A DNA stretch of 64,000 nt from Schaedlerella arabinosiphila (lineage in GTDB: Bacteria > Bacillota > Clostridia > Lachnospirales > Lachnospiraceae). A program made the translations under genes and the position numbers. The notes under the pieces were generated by a model. That model had not been told where the DNA came from, did no database searches, and saw only the letters and a program-made list of their open reading frames with translations. The stretch covers positions 3,898,501-3,962,500 of the forward strand of contig NZ_RHJS01000002.1 in NCBI RefSeq assembly GCF_003885045.1, written 5' to 3'. Shown here in pieces: positions 17,703-26,702 of the stretch; within the stretch, counting starts at the first letter, position 1, and each line of letters starts with the position of its first letter.

Positions 17703-18650
17703 TTACCACCCGGCCTCCGAGTGGATCTGGAATTTCAAAAGCTGCTGTTCAAAATTTTCCGGGCGTTTCCGCCATTCATGGGGTGTGTACCCCGTGATCT
17801 GCTTAAAGTTCCGGTTAAACGTGGACAACGTGGTAAATCCGCATTTATGCGCGATATCGGAAACCGGTACATCCGTTTTTTTCAGATATTCGCAGGCCGT
17901 GCGCACCCGCACCAGATTGATGTATTCCAGAGGGCTGATTTTCATATACGCGGAAAACGTCCTCCGGAAATGCGTCTCGCTCATATGGCTCCAGTCTGCC
18001 AGTTCCCCCACCTTGAGGGGTTCCATATAATGGAGGGTGATGTAATCTAAGGCCCGCGAGATGGGGATCGTAACATTTCCCTCCAGTTCCTTATGCTCCT
18101 CGTATTCCTGGTCTTCCAAATCATTCTCCCGTACCAGATTGATCAAAAGCGCCACCAGGATTCCTTTTGCCTCCTCCAGATAGTATTCCTTCGTCTCCCG
18201 CATGATATCCAGAAGCTGCCGGATGAGCCTTGCGATCCTGGGAGATTCTTTTACGTTTACAAGAACCGCCCTGGAATTGATCCGCTGGATCATACGTTCT
18301 GTTCTCATGGCAGCGCCCCCCCCATTGTGTTCCCGGAGGAAGTTTTCCACATCCACAAACAGGTATTCCCACTGGCTCACCGTACCCGGATCGCTGTTGG
18401 TCGTATGCGGGTAATTTCTCGGAATCACGGAATACTGATTGCCCTTGAATCTCAGGTTCTGCTCTCCGAGCACCATATCGCCCTGCCCGCCGTAACAGTA
18501 CCCGATCTCCAGAAAATTGTGAAAATGCAGGTAATCTACATCCCGTCCGTATGACTGCAGCCACTTTTCCCCCAGCAGCGCCAGGATCGGGCTTCCTTCC
18601 GGCATTTTGTAATACCGGAATTCCATTTTTGGTTTTTTTCTTTTCCCCAT
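17703..18650 (-). CDS. AraC-family transcriptional regulator (cupin + HTH)
   Basis: 315 residues: N-terminal cupin (HFHNFLEIGYCYGG, HTTNSDPGTVS) and C-terminal tandem HTH (LADWSHMSETHFRRTF; VSDIAHKCGFTTLSTFNRNF). Convergent with lacZ and separated by a strong terminator, so its target may be elsewhere. Start ATG follows AAAGGGAGAG. The next gene on this strand, an AgrA-like regulator, ends about 30 bases upstream of this start, so these genes could share a transcript. Confidence 0.9.
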   Translation of the reverse strand: MGKRKKPKMEFRYYKMPEGSPILALLGEKWLQSYGRDVDYLHFHNFLEIGYCYGGQGDMVLGEQNLRFKGNQYSVIPRNYPHTTNSDPGTVSQWEYLFVDVENFLREHNGGGAAMRTERMIQRINSRAVLVNVKESPRIARLIRQLLDIMRETKEYYLEEAKGILVALLINLVRENDLEDQEYEEHKELEGNVTIPISRALDYITLHYMEPLKVGELADWSHMSETHFRRTFSAYMKISPLEYINLVRVRTACEYLKKTDVPVSDIAHKCGFTTLSTFNRNFKQITGYTPHEWRKRPENFEQQLLKFQIHSEAGW

Positions 18651-18683
18651 AAACTCTCCCTTTCCACCTGTACCGCGTCAGAC

Positions 18684-19415
18684 TTAGATCCTGCTTAAAA
18701 GCGCCCCTTTTACACTTCGGGAAAACAGGCAGGTCTCCCCGTTGTTCATCCGGATTTCCCGGTTTTTCAGATCCAGCTCTTCAATCTGCTCTACGTTCAC
18801 CAGATAGGCCCGGTGCACCCTTAAGAAACGGCTTCCCAGCTTTTTTTCCAGCTCCTGCATACTCCCGATAAAATCAATCCTGTCCTTTTCCCCGTGAAGC
18901 TCGATCCTGTGGGTTCCGGCTGTTGCGAAGAACATGATCTCGTCCACGGGAATATGCCTGACCACATCCAGTACCTTCACGGTAAAAAATTCCCTCTGTT
19001 CTCCAACTTCCCTTTTCATCCGTTCCGTGATCACCTGAAGGCTGTGCCGGATTCCTTCCTGCACCTTCTGTTCATTTTCCTTCACGATGTAGTCCAGTGC
19101 TTCCAGATGATAGCGGAAGGTCTCAAAGGCCAGATCCCTGAATGCCGTCACATAGACGATAAATCCCCTGGCATCCAGCTTCCGGATCTCCTGACCCAGG
19201 GTAAACCCGTCCATCGGCTCATTTTTCAGTTCCACATCCAGAAAATAGATCCCTCTGCCCGGAGCTTCGGCCACGGCCTTTAAGATGTCCTGCGGATGGG
19301 CGCTGCTTAAGACAAGCTTCATGTCGTACTCCCCGATCAGGATCTGCTTTTTCAGATAGTCCTCCTGAAAAGCCCGGATCGCGGGATCGTCCTCACAAAT
19401 ATAGACTGGAAGCAT
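18684..19415 (-). CDS. AgrA-like LytTR response regulator without a neighbouring kinase
   Basis: 243 residues. Receiver: E8/D9/D10, phosphoacceptor D60 in YFLDVEL, T90, K112. The C-terminal LytTR DNA-binding domain (about 140-243) includes IMFFATAGTHRIELH and FLRVHRAYLVN. The whole protein tracks staphylococcal AgrA closely (ICEDDP, G-x-YFLD, TLGQEIRK, and the LytTR block), so it should bind pairs of 9-bp direct repeats. No AgrC, AgrB or AgrD-like gene is next to it. It starts 12 bases after the 589-residue unknown gene with AGGAGG between, so the two form an operon. Confidence 0.88.
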   Translation of the reverse strand: MLPVYICEDDPAIRAFQEDYLKKQILIGEYDMKLVLSSAHPQDILKAVAEAPGRGIYFLDVELKNEPMDGFTLGQEIRKLDARGFIVYVTAFRDLAFETFRYHLEALDYIVKENEQKVQEGIRHSLQVITERMKREVGEQREFFTVKVLDVVRHIPVDEIMFFATAGTHRIELHGEKDRIDFIGSMQELEKKLGSRFLRVHRAYLVNVEQIEELDLKNREIRMNNGETCLFSRSVKGALLSRI

Positions 19416-19427
19416 AGCCCGTCCTCC

Positions 19428-21197
19428 TTACCGTTTTCTCGTATCCGCCATCCCATATCCTCTCAGTTCCTGGTGAAATGCCGTCCGCCTGGAATATCTG
19501 CTCCGGTACTCTTCCATGAGTTTGGCTTTTCCTGCCAGCTCTCCTCTGGATTCCCGAACCTCTCCCAGGGCCGCGATGAACGCCGCGCATTCCCCGTAGT
19601 AGTTTCTATGGCTCTTATCCATGATGCCTTCCACCCGCATCTGAATCCAGTTTTCCAGCTTTTCCAGAATGCCCTCCGTCTCTTCCTCCGATATAGAGAT
19701 TCTTTCCCGCCATCTGAGGAAACACTCCCAGAAGAATCCCTGGTCGTCCTCCTTTGTGTCCCGCCCGGTGCCGTTTAAATATGCTTCGGATTGAAATTTT
19801 ACGGAGGAGACGTATTTGCGGCACATCTCCCGGCCGCCTTCCAAAAGCTCCCGGCCTTCATAAAAATATAACAGGAACAGCGCCAGGCCCTCCTTCATAA
19901 ACGTGCCGGACCATCCCAGGGCATACCTGTCGTCCATGCCTTTCTCAATGAGCTGACCAAACCTCCCGTCAAAAAACAGAAGCGAATCGTAGGTTCTGTG
20001 CTCCGGGCTGTTTTCCTTTCTTTCACCGGTCTGGTACTGGCCCGCCTTTGCCTTCGCCGTCTCGGAAAACAGCTCCGTATAAATCCGCCGCGCCTCCTCC
20101 CGGTTCCCCCGTCCGTCCTCACATTCCAGCATCAGGCGCAGGTAATTTTCCACGCTGCTGTCCGAACGGAAGGCTTCCAGCCAGCACCTTTCGGCGCCCG
20201 TCCTGTCCTCCAGCCCCAGCGCAAATTCTGCTGTCAAAAGAGCGGCCCGGCTTCTGATCTGGTAGACGGGCAAGATCCTCTCCAGCGCCTCTTTTCCGAT
20301 CTGCAAGCCCTGCTGCGTCTCATCGGAGGCTTTATATTTTTCCAGGGCCTGCACATATAAGCCGGGGTGCAGGTCCGTATATTTTCTGGCCGCGCTCAGC
20401 AATGCTTCCGGATCATCCGCCAGCGAAACGGCTTCCTGCAAAAAACGCTCCGCAACCCGGTCCCCGATCTTCCCCAGATAGTCGATCCACAGACTCAGAA
20501 ATTCGGAAAACCGATCCAGCTCCCTCCTGCTTTGCTGCATCAGCTTTTCTAAAGAAGCCTCCCTGGAGGACGCGTTCAGAAGGATACGGTAAAGGGCTTC
20601 CGGCCTTTCCGGCATCTCGTTTCCCCAGTAGGCCGCAGCAAGGGCTTCCAGAACGAATGTCTCATAATCCAGGGAAATGATCTTATGATACTCCAGATCC
20701 TGCAGGGAAAAATCGTCCCCTCCGAACTCCCCTTCCACTTCGATATTCATCTCAAAGAGGAAATCTGCCAGCTCGTAGCCCTCCTGATACAGCTCGCTGT
20801 CCGCGCAGGCGTGCACAAGGCTGCACCCTTTCTGAACCGCCTCCCCGATATACTCCGGGTCCTCATAAAAAAATTCTTCATCGGAGCTGTCATACCACTC
20901 ATTGTATTCTATGTTCTGCACCTCTACCAGCGTCAGCTCGCCGCTGTCGATGAGCTCTAACTGCTTCCGGTTCTTTTTCACTTCCTGCTTTAAGTGTTCT
21001 TTATTCAGTTTATCCTGCTTCTCGATATATCCGGCATCCACATTTTTCCCTTTAAAAAAGGACAAACGCTCCAGAAATTCTCCCCTCTTCGTCTCCGAAA
21101 TAGTGCGTGCATAATCATGGAGGAATGCCGCCATATTGTCCACCGACATGCTCTCGGTTATCAGATCGACTTTTTTCATAAATTCTGTCAGATTCAT
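19428..21197 (-). CDS. Uncharacterised 589-aa helical (TPR-like) protein
   Basis: About 589 residues from ATG 21195-21197 (GAAGGAG upstream). A reading to 21308 would run through the enolase terminator and lacks a ribosome site. The protein is acidic, almost entirely helical, has no signal peptide or membrane segment, and its middle and C-terminal parts look like degenerate TPR repeats (for example AERCWLEAFRSDSSVENYLRL, EARRIYTELF). No catalytic motif is seen. It is operonic with the AgrA-like regulator 12 bases downstream, so it may be a sensor or adaptor for that regulator; this is inference from position only. Confidence 0.65.
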   Translation of the reverse strand: MNLTEFMKKVDLITESMSVDNMAAFLHDYARTISETKRGEFLERLSFFKGKNVDAGYIEKQDKLNKEHLKQEVKKNRKQLELIDSGELTLVEVQNIEYNEWYDSSDEEFFYEDPEYIGEAVQKGCSLVHACADSELYQEGYELADFLFEMNIEVEGEFGGDDFSLQDLEYHKIISLDYETFVLEALAAAYWGNEMPERPEALYRILLNASSREASLEKLMQQSRRELDRFSEFLSLWIDYLGKIGDRVAERFLQEAVSLADDPEALLSAARKYTDLHPGLYVQALEKYKASDETQQGLQIGKEALERILPVYQIRSRAALLTAEFALGLEDRTGAERCWLEAFRSDSSVENYLRLMLECEDGRGNREEARRIYTELFSETAKAKAGQYQTGERKENSPEHRTYDSLLFFDGRFGQLIEKGMDDRYALGWSGTFMKEGLALFLLYFYEGRELLEGGREMCRKYVSSVKFQSEAYLNGTGRDTKEDDQGFFWECFLRWRERISISEEETEGILEKLENWIQMRVEGIMDKSHRNYYGECAAFIAALGEVRESRGELAGKAKLMEEYRSRYSRRTAFHQELRGYGMADTRKR

Positions 21198-21286
21198 AGC
21201 TGCTGCTCCTTCTCTTCCGTATTCCCTGTGACCACGGTTTTCATTGTACCATATGATCCGCCGCCTTTCAATTCCGAGATACAAAC

Positions 21287-21322
21287 AAAAAAGAGACAGC
21301 GCCTGCAAAAAAGCACTGCCTC
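21287..21322 (-). terminator. Terminator of enolase
   Basis: Minus strand: GAGGCAGTGC pairs with GCGCTGTCTC (two G-U pairs) and is followed by TTTTTTG, just past the eno stop. Confidence 0.85.
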
Positions 21323-21328
21323 AAATCT

Positions 21329-22606
21329 CTATTTTTCCATCTGTTCTTCAATCCGCAGAAGCCGGTTGTACTTCGCCACCCGTTCTGTCCTGCAGGGCGC
21401 GCCGGTCTTGATCTGCCCGGTGTTGAACGCCACCGCGATGTCCGCGATGGTGGTGTCCTCGGTTTCTCCGGAACGATGGGATACAATCGCGTTGTAGCCG
21501 GATTTCTGCGCCATCTGTATGGCTTCGATGGCTTCCGTCAGCGTCCCGATCTGGTTGACCTTGATCAGGATTGCGTTGGCGGCCTTTTTCTCAATCCCTT
21601 TTTTCAACCGCTCCACATTAGTCACAAACAGGTCGTCGCCTACAAGCTGCAGCTTTGAACCGAGGCGGGCGGTCAGCTTTTCCCAGCCCTCCCAGTCCTC
21701 TTCATCCAGCGGGTCCTCGATGGAACAGATGGGAAATTCCCCTGCCAGTTCCGCGTAATACTCAATCAGCTCTTCAGCGGAGCGCACCACCTTCTGCCCC
21801 TGCATCCGGCTTTCCCCGGGAAATTCATATATTTTATAATCCCGGTTGTATAATTCGGAGGAAGCCACGTCCATTGCGATGGCAATGTCCTGATCCCTCC
21901 CCATCCGGTATCCGGCTTTTTCCACCGCTTCCTTCAGACAGTTCAGCGCAGCCCGGGTGTCCGGCAGATCCGGCGCAAAGCCGCCCTCGTCTCCTACCGC
22001 GGTGCTTAAGCCTTTCTCTTTCAGAAGGGATTTGAGGGACTGGTAGATTTCCGCGCACATCCGTAAGCCTTCTTTAAAATTTTTGGCTCCCACAGGCATG
22101 ATCATAAACTCCTGGATATCCAGGGTATTGTCCGCATGGGCGCCTCCATTTAAAATATTCATCATAGGTACGGGAAGTTTTTTGGCGTTGACACCGCCCA
22201 GGTATTTGTACAACGGAATGCGCAGCGCATTTGCAGCCGCGTGGGCCGACGCCAAAGAAACGCCAAGGAGCGCGTTCGCGCCCAGACTGGACTTGTTTTT
22301 GCTGCCGTCTGTCCTGATCAGGACCCGGTCGATCTCCGTCTGGTCAAATACATTGATCCCAATCACCGCGCCTGCAAGCTGGTCATTGACATGCTCCACT
22401 GCGCGCTGTACGCCTTTGCCGCCGTACCGTGCCTCCTGATCCCGCAATTCCACCGCTTCATATTTTCCGGTGGACGCCCCGGACGGTACAGATGCCCGGC
22501 CTACCACGGTTTCTCCTGCAAGTACCTCTACCTCTATCGTGGGATTGCCCCGCGAATCCAGAATTTCTCTGGCGTATACGTCACGTATTGGTAAATACTG
22601 ATACAT
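21329..22606 (-). CDS. eno: Enolase
   Basis: About 425 residues, the usual enolase length, from ATG 22604-22606 with AGGAGG 9 bases upstream. Catalyses 2-phosphoglycerate to phosphoenolpyruvate. Signature blocks: REILDSRGNPT, SGASTG, NGGAHADN, GDEGGFAP, the Mg ligands in MDVASSE, SIEDPLDEEDW and VGDDLFVTN, the base Lys in LIKVNQIGT, and SHRSGETEDT. Follows the DAACS symporter by about 90 bases on the same strand. Confidence 0.97.
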   Translation of the reverse strand: MYQYLPIRDVYAREILDSRGNPTIEVEVLAGETVVGRASVPSGASTGKYEAVELRDQEARYGGKGVQRAVEHVNDQLAGAVIGINVFDQTEIDRVLIRTDGSKNKSSLGANALLGVSLASAHAAANALRIPLYKYLGGVNAKKLPVPMMNILNGGAHADNTLDIQEFMIMPVGAKNFKEGLRMCAEIYQSLKSLLKEKGLSTAVGDEGGFAPDLPDTRAALNCLKEAVEKAGYRMGRDQDIAIAMDVASSELYNRDYKIYEFPGESRMQGQKVVRSAEELIEYYAELAGEFPICSIEDPLDEEDWEGWEKLTARLGSKLQLVGDDLFVTNVERLKKGIEKKAANAILIKVNQIGTLTEAIEAIQMAQKSGYNAIVSHRSGETEDTTIADIAVAFNTGQIKTGAPCRTERVAKYNRLLRIEEQMEK

Positions 22607-22694
22607 GTTCTGATTCCTCCTCACCTTCATGAGAAGTATTATGCGCCAAATTTGAAAAGAAAATTCAGGAAAAATTTGCAGTCGGCCGGTTTTT

Positions 22695-24041
22695 TTATCG
22701 ATTGTACATATCCTTGTCCAGCACGCCTTCTTTAAAGTTCACAATCACATTGGTGGCCGCGTCGCCGATCACGTTTAGCGTGATCACGGCCATGCCCGGC
22801 AGGTAGTTCATTGCCAGCACAAGGGAATATCCGATCATACACAGTTCCGAGCTCATGCCCAGTCCGGACATAACCACATAGACCATGGTGGTGCCTGCTA
22901 CCGGAATCGCCGGGGTGCCTACCGCCGTACAGATGGACAGGAACGCGGCAGTGGCCAGGGTGGTCGGCGTCACGTTGATCCCGGCTGCCGTGGCAATGAA
23001 GGTCACGGCGATCATGTGCATGGCTGTGGTTCCGTTCATATTGATGGTCATGCCGGTGGGCAGTACGAAGCTGCTGATCTCCTCCGAGCATCCCAGTTCT
23101 TCCGTACAGGTTTTGGTATTTAAAGGCAGCGTTGCCGCGGAGGAGTTGGTAGCTGCGGCAAACAATCCGATCTTGAAGGATTTTTTCAAAAACGGCATAG
23201 GATTCAGCCGTGTGCTGAGGAAGATGCCGATTGGGTAAATCGTTGCAACCAGCGTAAGGCTGACCACGATGGTCGTCACGATCCAGACCAGGGTCGGGCC
23301 GATGTACTCTACACCGTATACGGCAAGGGTTCTGGTGATCATGCAGAAGATAGCCACAGGCGCAATCTTGTTGATGAGAAAATTTAAAAACATCTGCACC
23401 ACATCATTGAGGTTTTCAATCACCTGTTTGAGCGGCTCTGCCTTGGAACCCATTGCGGTCATGCACAGTCCCAGAATGATTGCAATGACCACCACCGAAA
23501 GGATCGTATTGTTGGTGGAGCATGCGGAAACGATGTTGGAAGGCACCGCATTTACAACCGTTACGAGGGGATTGTAGCCGTCCATGGTCACTGCCTCCGT
23601 TGCCATCTCGCTTGGCAGGTTGACATCAAACCAGCCCATGGATTTTACAAAATATGCCGCAATTCCGGCAAGCGATGCTGCAGCCGCATAAAAGCAAAGG
23701 TATGTAATGAAGGTCTTTCCCGCGATCCTTCCCAGCTTCTCCGGATTTGCCAGGCTGCAAAGCGCGAGGGTCAGCGACGTGATGACCAGGGGCACGATGG
23801 CCAGCTGCAGCCCGCGCATGAATAGCTGTCCGATAATATAGAAGAGTCCCAACCCTTCAATCCCCTGAGTTGCGGTGATATCCTGGAACAAGATTGCTTC
23901 GATCACCTTCCAGACGCCGCTGCCGCCGCTTCCGTTCAGGGCTTCTCTCAAAAGCAGACACAAAAATCCGGCAATAAAGCCGCCTGCCACTGCCAGTATC
24001 ATCTTCTTTACAATTGAAGTTTCTTTCTTTTTATTTTCCAT
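22695..24041 (-). CDS. Dicarboxylate/amino acid:cation symporter (DAACS family)
   Basis: 448 residues, about eight membrane helices and two re-entrant loops. The family signatures are the serine-rich loop TNSSAATLPLN and the unwound-helix motif INMNGTTAMH, which bind Na+ and the acidic substrate in GltPh/GltT. It should import glutamate, aspartate, serine/threonine or a C4-dicarboxylate with Na+ or H+. RBS AGGAGG. It has its own strong promoter about 240 bases upstream. Confidence 0.92.
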   Translation of the reverse strand: MENKKKETSIVKKMILAVAGGFIAGFLCLLLREALNGSGGSGVWKVIEAILFQDITATQGIEGLGLFYIIGQLFMRGLQLAIVPLVITSLTLALCSLANPEKLGRIAGKTFITYLCFYAAAASLAGIAAYFVKSMGWFDVNLPSEMATEAVTMDGYNPLVTVVNAVPSNIVSACSTNNTILSVVVIAIILGLCMTAMGSKAEPLKQVIENLNDVVQMFLNFLINKIAPVAIFCMITRTLAVYGVEYIGPTLVWIVTTIVVSLTLVATIYPIGIFLSTRLNPMPFLKKSFKIGLFAAATNSSAATLPLNTKTCTEELGCSEEISSFVLPTGMTINMNGTTAMHMIAVTFIATAAGINVTPTTLATAAFLSICTAVGTPAIPVAGTTMVYVVMSGLGMSSELCMIGYSLVLAMNYLPGMAVITLNVIGDAATNVIVNFKEGVLDKDMYNR

Positions 24042-24279
24042 TGTCTTCCCTTCCTCCTGTTTTGATGCAGCGCCTTCCCGCCGTGGTTCTCTGGCATTGT
24101 GCTTTGTTGCTGCAGGCGTTTCTCAGATTCTTTGTTTTTTTGTTTTGTCATTCCTCGGCATACGGATTACATCTGGAAACCGCAATTCTTTTGCGATTCG
24201 AATATTTTGTACTCTTTCCCCCTTTTCACCGTATATTCTTTGCTTTTATTGGCAATAACGCACGAATATTATGTCTTGT

Positions 24280-24308
24280 ATTTTACAATATCCACACTTC
24301 AATGTCAA
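24280..24308 (-). promoter_or_regulatory. Sigma-A promoter of the DAACS symporter
   Basis: Minus strand: perfect TTGACA (24303-24308), 17-base spacer, TAAAAT (24280-24285). The leader to the start codon is about 230 bases, includes a small CGCAA/TTGCG hairpin, and holds no convincing gene. Confidence 0.8.
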
Positions 24309-24402
24309 TCCATTTTCTTTATTTCAAAGAATTTTTGACGTTTTAAACAAATTTTTACACAGATTTTTATACAATATTTTTTTGTTTTATTCAAATTATC
24401 TT

Positions 24403-24415
24403 TGTTTCAAAAATT
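24403..24415. promoter_or_regulatory. Possible second site of the operon repeat motif
   Basis: TGTTTCAAAAATT here is identical to part of repeat 1 upstream of the sugar-alcohol operon (33353-33365). It lies about 100 bases upstream of the DAACS -35 box and close to the DeoR gene. The spacer 24309-24495 is otherwise AT-rich with no gene. Confidence 0.25.
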
Positions 24416-24495
24416 AATTCAAAGAGAAAAAAAGAGATTTTGCAGATTTTACTTCAAAACAGAAAGAAACTATGTGTGAATAGTAACGTGTGATA

Positions 24496-24516
24496 CAAAA
24501 AAATGCCGCCGGCGGC
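24496..24516 (-). terminator. Second terminator downstream of the DeoR gene
   Basis: Minus strand: palindrome GCCGCCGGCGGC followed by ATTTTTTTG. Confidence 0.7.
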
Positions 24517-24538
24517 TTTTCTGCATACGATGGTTTTT

Positions 24539-24569
24539 AAAAAAAGGAGCCGCTGCTCCCAGCGGCCCC
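24539..24569 (-). terminator. Terminator of the sugar-alcohol operon/DeoR gene
   Basis: Minus strand: GGGGCCGCTG / CAGCGGCTCC stem with a 4-base loop, followed by seven T, about 45 bases past the DeoR stop. Confidence 0.88.
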
Positions 24570-24611
24570 TCTCCATATCCCTGTATGGCCATATGTCAAG
24601 AAATGTTAATA

Positions 24612-25469
24612 TTAATAGATCAGCTGGATTCCGTTCTCTTCGCAATACCGAATCCATGTATCACCCGGACGCCTGTCTGTGATGATATAATTCACGCTCT
24701 TGAGATCAGTCAGGCATACAAACGCCGTCTGGTCAAACTTGGAGTGATCCGCTAAAAGCGCCACCTCCTCCGCCTGCTCCAGCATCAGCTTTTTGATCTC
24801 CGCCTCGCTCTCATTGGAATCCAGAACGCCCTTTTCTATGTTCAGACTCTTACAGCTGATCAGGGCGATACTTACATTGTATTTTGCTATATTGGTTTTT
24901 GCCAGTTGTCCCTGCAGAGACAATGACTTTTTATTAAATTCTCCGCCTGTCGAAATAATGTTGAAAGAAGACTGCTGAAATTCCCGGAATACTTCTGTTG
25001 AATTTGTCACGATCGTCACGTCCCGGTTGTCCGGTATCAGCTTTAACGCCTCCACAACTGTCGTGCTGGAGTCCGCGATGATGGTATTCCTGCCTTCCAG
25101 CAGTGCGGCGGTCTTGCGCGCAATATTCTGCTTTTCTTTTAAATGCTTTGTCAGCCGTTTATAAAAATGGACATTTTCCTTCTGAACATCCGCATTCCAG
25201 ATCGCACCGCCGTGAATCCTGGTCACAACACCTTCCAGCTCCAGCTTATCCAGATCCCGCCGTATCGTCTCCTCGGTCACAGCGCACTGCCTGCTCAGCT
25301 CCGCAACCGAAACCTTCTTCATATTCTGGATATTCTGCCTGATCACCATCAGCCTTTCTTTACTCGACATGCTTTCTTCCCTTTCCTCGCCCTCAATACT
25401 CAAGGCATCTCTATCTAATAATATACCAGCCTCTTTAGTATTTGCAAGGTTTTTTTCCTTTGAAAGCAT
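24612..25469 (-). CDS. DeoR-family transcriptional regulator of the sugar-alcohol operon
   Basis: About 285 residues from ATG 25467-25469, chosen for its AAGGAGGT site. A start at MSSKERLMVI about 33 codons later would give the usual DeoR length of 252 but has a weak site, so the N-terminal extension is uncertain. The DeoR HTH is clear (VAELSRQCAVTEETIRRDLDKLE, then RIHGGA). The ligand domain is the ISOCOT/DeoR-C fold (IADSSTTVVEAL, DHSKF). DeoR proteins respond to phosphorylated sugars. It closes the polyol/ketose operon after a 226-base spacer with a stem-loop and is the natural candidate to bind the repeats at 33.3-33.5 kb. Confidence 0.88.
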   Translation of the reverse strand: MLSKEKNLANTKEAGILLDRDALSIEGEEREESMSSKERLMVIRQNIQNMKKVSVAELSRQCAVTEETIRRDLDKLELEGVVTRIHGGAIWNADVQKENVHFYKRLTKHLKEKQNIARKTAALLEGRNTIIADSSTTVVEALKLIPDNRDVTIVTNSTEVFREFQQSSFNIISTGGEFNKKSLSLQGQLAKTNIAKYNVSIALISCKSLNIEKGVLDSNESEAEIKKLMLEQAEEVALLADHSKFDQTAFVCLTDLKSVNYIITDRRPGDTWIRYCEENGIQLIY

Positions 25470-25652
25470 TTTTACCTCCTTCGAAACACAACCTCCCTGT
25501 CCAAAAATGTGCATTCTTTCGTCTTTAAAAGGCAGACAGGACGGGGTCGGCCGCCGGTCCGCCTGTGTATCCAACACAGCAGTCTGCTCTGCAGCTCGAA
25601 CCGCCATTTTGAGCTGCCTGCGGCAATAGACGGCTCGAATGCCAGCTTTTTA

Positions 25653-25681
25653 AAATCGGCCTGGCCAAAGGGCCAGACCGT
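25653..25681 (-). terminator. Stem-loop between the aldo-keto reductase and DeoR genes
   Basis: Minus strand: CGGTCTGGCC / GGCCAGGCCG with a 4-base loop, followed by ATTTTAAAAA. It probably cuts transcription partly before the regulator gene. The rest of the 226-base spacer (25470-25652) is GC-rich with no gene I can support. Confidence 0.6.
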
Positions 25682-25695
25682 AAAAAGTACAAAGT

Positions 25696-26679
25696 TTATT
25701 TATCGATATCCTCTGCCAGCTTGCGCATGTATGCAACATCTTCCGGCTCTAATTCGAGCTCCGCGGATTTGATGTTTTCCGCAATCTGCTCTGTTGTCGT
25801 AGATCCGCTGAGCAGATTGATAAATTCTCCCTGCGCAAGAATCCATGCAAGCGCCAGGTTTGCGATGGTGCAGTCGTATTTCTCGCAGAGCGGTTTCCAC
25901 TGATCCATCATATCCATTGCCTTCTGCATGTTGTCCGGCTGGAACCATTTCTTCGGGATCTGTGCCCCTACCGGCTTGTAATCTCTCGGAAGCGCGCCGC
26001 TTAAGAGTCCCATTTCCAGCGGAGAGTACGCCTGGATCGTAACATTGTTTTCCTTGCAGACCGGAAGCAGGTCTTCTTCAATTGCACGGTCCAGAATGCT
26101 GTATTTTGCCTGTACGATATCCAGCGAGCCATACTTTAAGTATTCTTTGATGTGGTTTACATCTACATTAGCAGCGCCGATGGCCCGGATCTTACCCTGT
26201 GCTTTCAGCTCGTTGAGCACCTCCATGGTCTCTGAGATCGGTGTGAAATACGGCTCCACTGCCTGCCAGTGAGTCATATATACATCAATGTAGTCTGTGC
26301 CGAGACGCTCCAGGCTCTGGTCGATCTCTTCCAGGATGGACTCCCTGGAAAGGTTTTTGTAAAGCTGTGTGTCTCCTACTTTGTTGAACAGGCTTCCCTT
26401 CCTGTCGTTCCAGATGATCCCGCACTTCGTGATGATCACAACATCCTCGCGGTTCATCCCTTCCAGCGCTTTTCCTACGATCTTCTCGCTGTTTCCAAAG
26501 TTGTATCCAGGCGCGGTATCGATCAGATTGACGCCTAACTTCGGGCATTCCCGGATCAGATCCACAACCACCTTCAGATCATGGTCGCCGCCCCATGCCG
26601 GGCCGCCGCCGATGGACCATGTACCAAGGCCCATTCTTGAGATATCCGTACCTGTGCTGCCAAGTTTCATCTTTTTCAT
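25696..26679 (-). CDS. Aldo/keto reductase
   Basis: 327 residues, NADPH-type AKR barrel. The catalytic tetrad is visible: Asp and Tyr in IDTAPGYNFGNSE, Lys in ITKCG and His in YMTHWQ. C-terminal cofactor loop: LLSGSTTTEQIAENI. Reduces an aldehyde or ketone, or works in reverse on a sugar alcohol. It is the last enzyme of the operon before the regulator, so it may interconvert an aldose and alditol in this pathway. Starts 23 bases after the PfkB gene. Confidence 0.9.
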   Translation of the reverse strand: MKKMKLGSTGTDISRMGLGTWSIGGGPAWGGDHDLKVVVDLIRECPKLGVNLIDTAPGYNFGNSEKIVGKALEGMNREDVVIITKCGIIWNDRKGSLFNKVGDTQLYKNLSRESILEEIDQSLERLGTDYIDVYMTHWQAVEPYFTPISETMEVLNELKAQGKIRAIGAANVDVNHIKEYLKYGSLDIVQAKYSILDRAIEEDLLPVCKENNVTIQAYSPLEMGLLSGALPRDYKPVGAQIPKKWFQPDNMQKAMDMMDQWKPLCEKYDCTIANLALAWILAQGEFINLLSGSTTTEQIAENIKSAELELEPEDVAYMRKLAEDIDK

Positions 26680-26702
26680 AATCTATATTTTCCTTTCTTT
26701 TT

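Noticed and set aside
21198..21308. Longer N-terminus for the 589-aa protein
   Set aside because: Would overlap the enolase terminator and lacks a ribosome site; ATG at 21197 has one.
24041..24200. Short basic upstream ORF in the DAACS leader
   Set aside because: Its ATG sits directly on the only purine-rich site, and composition looks random; not supported.
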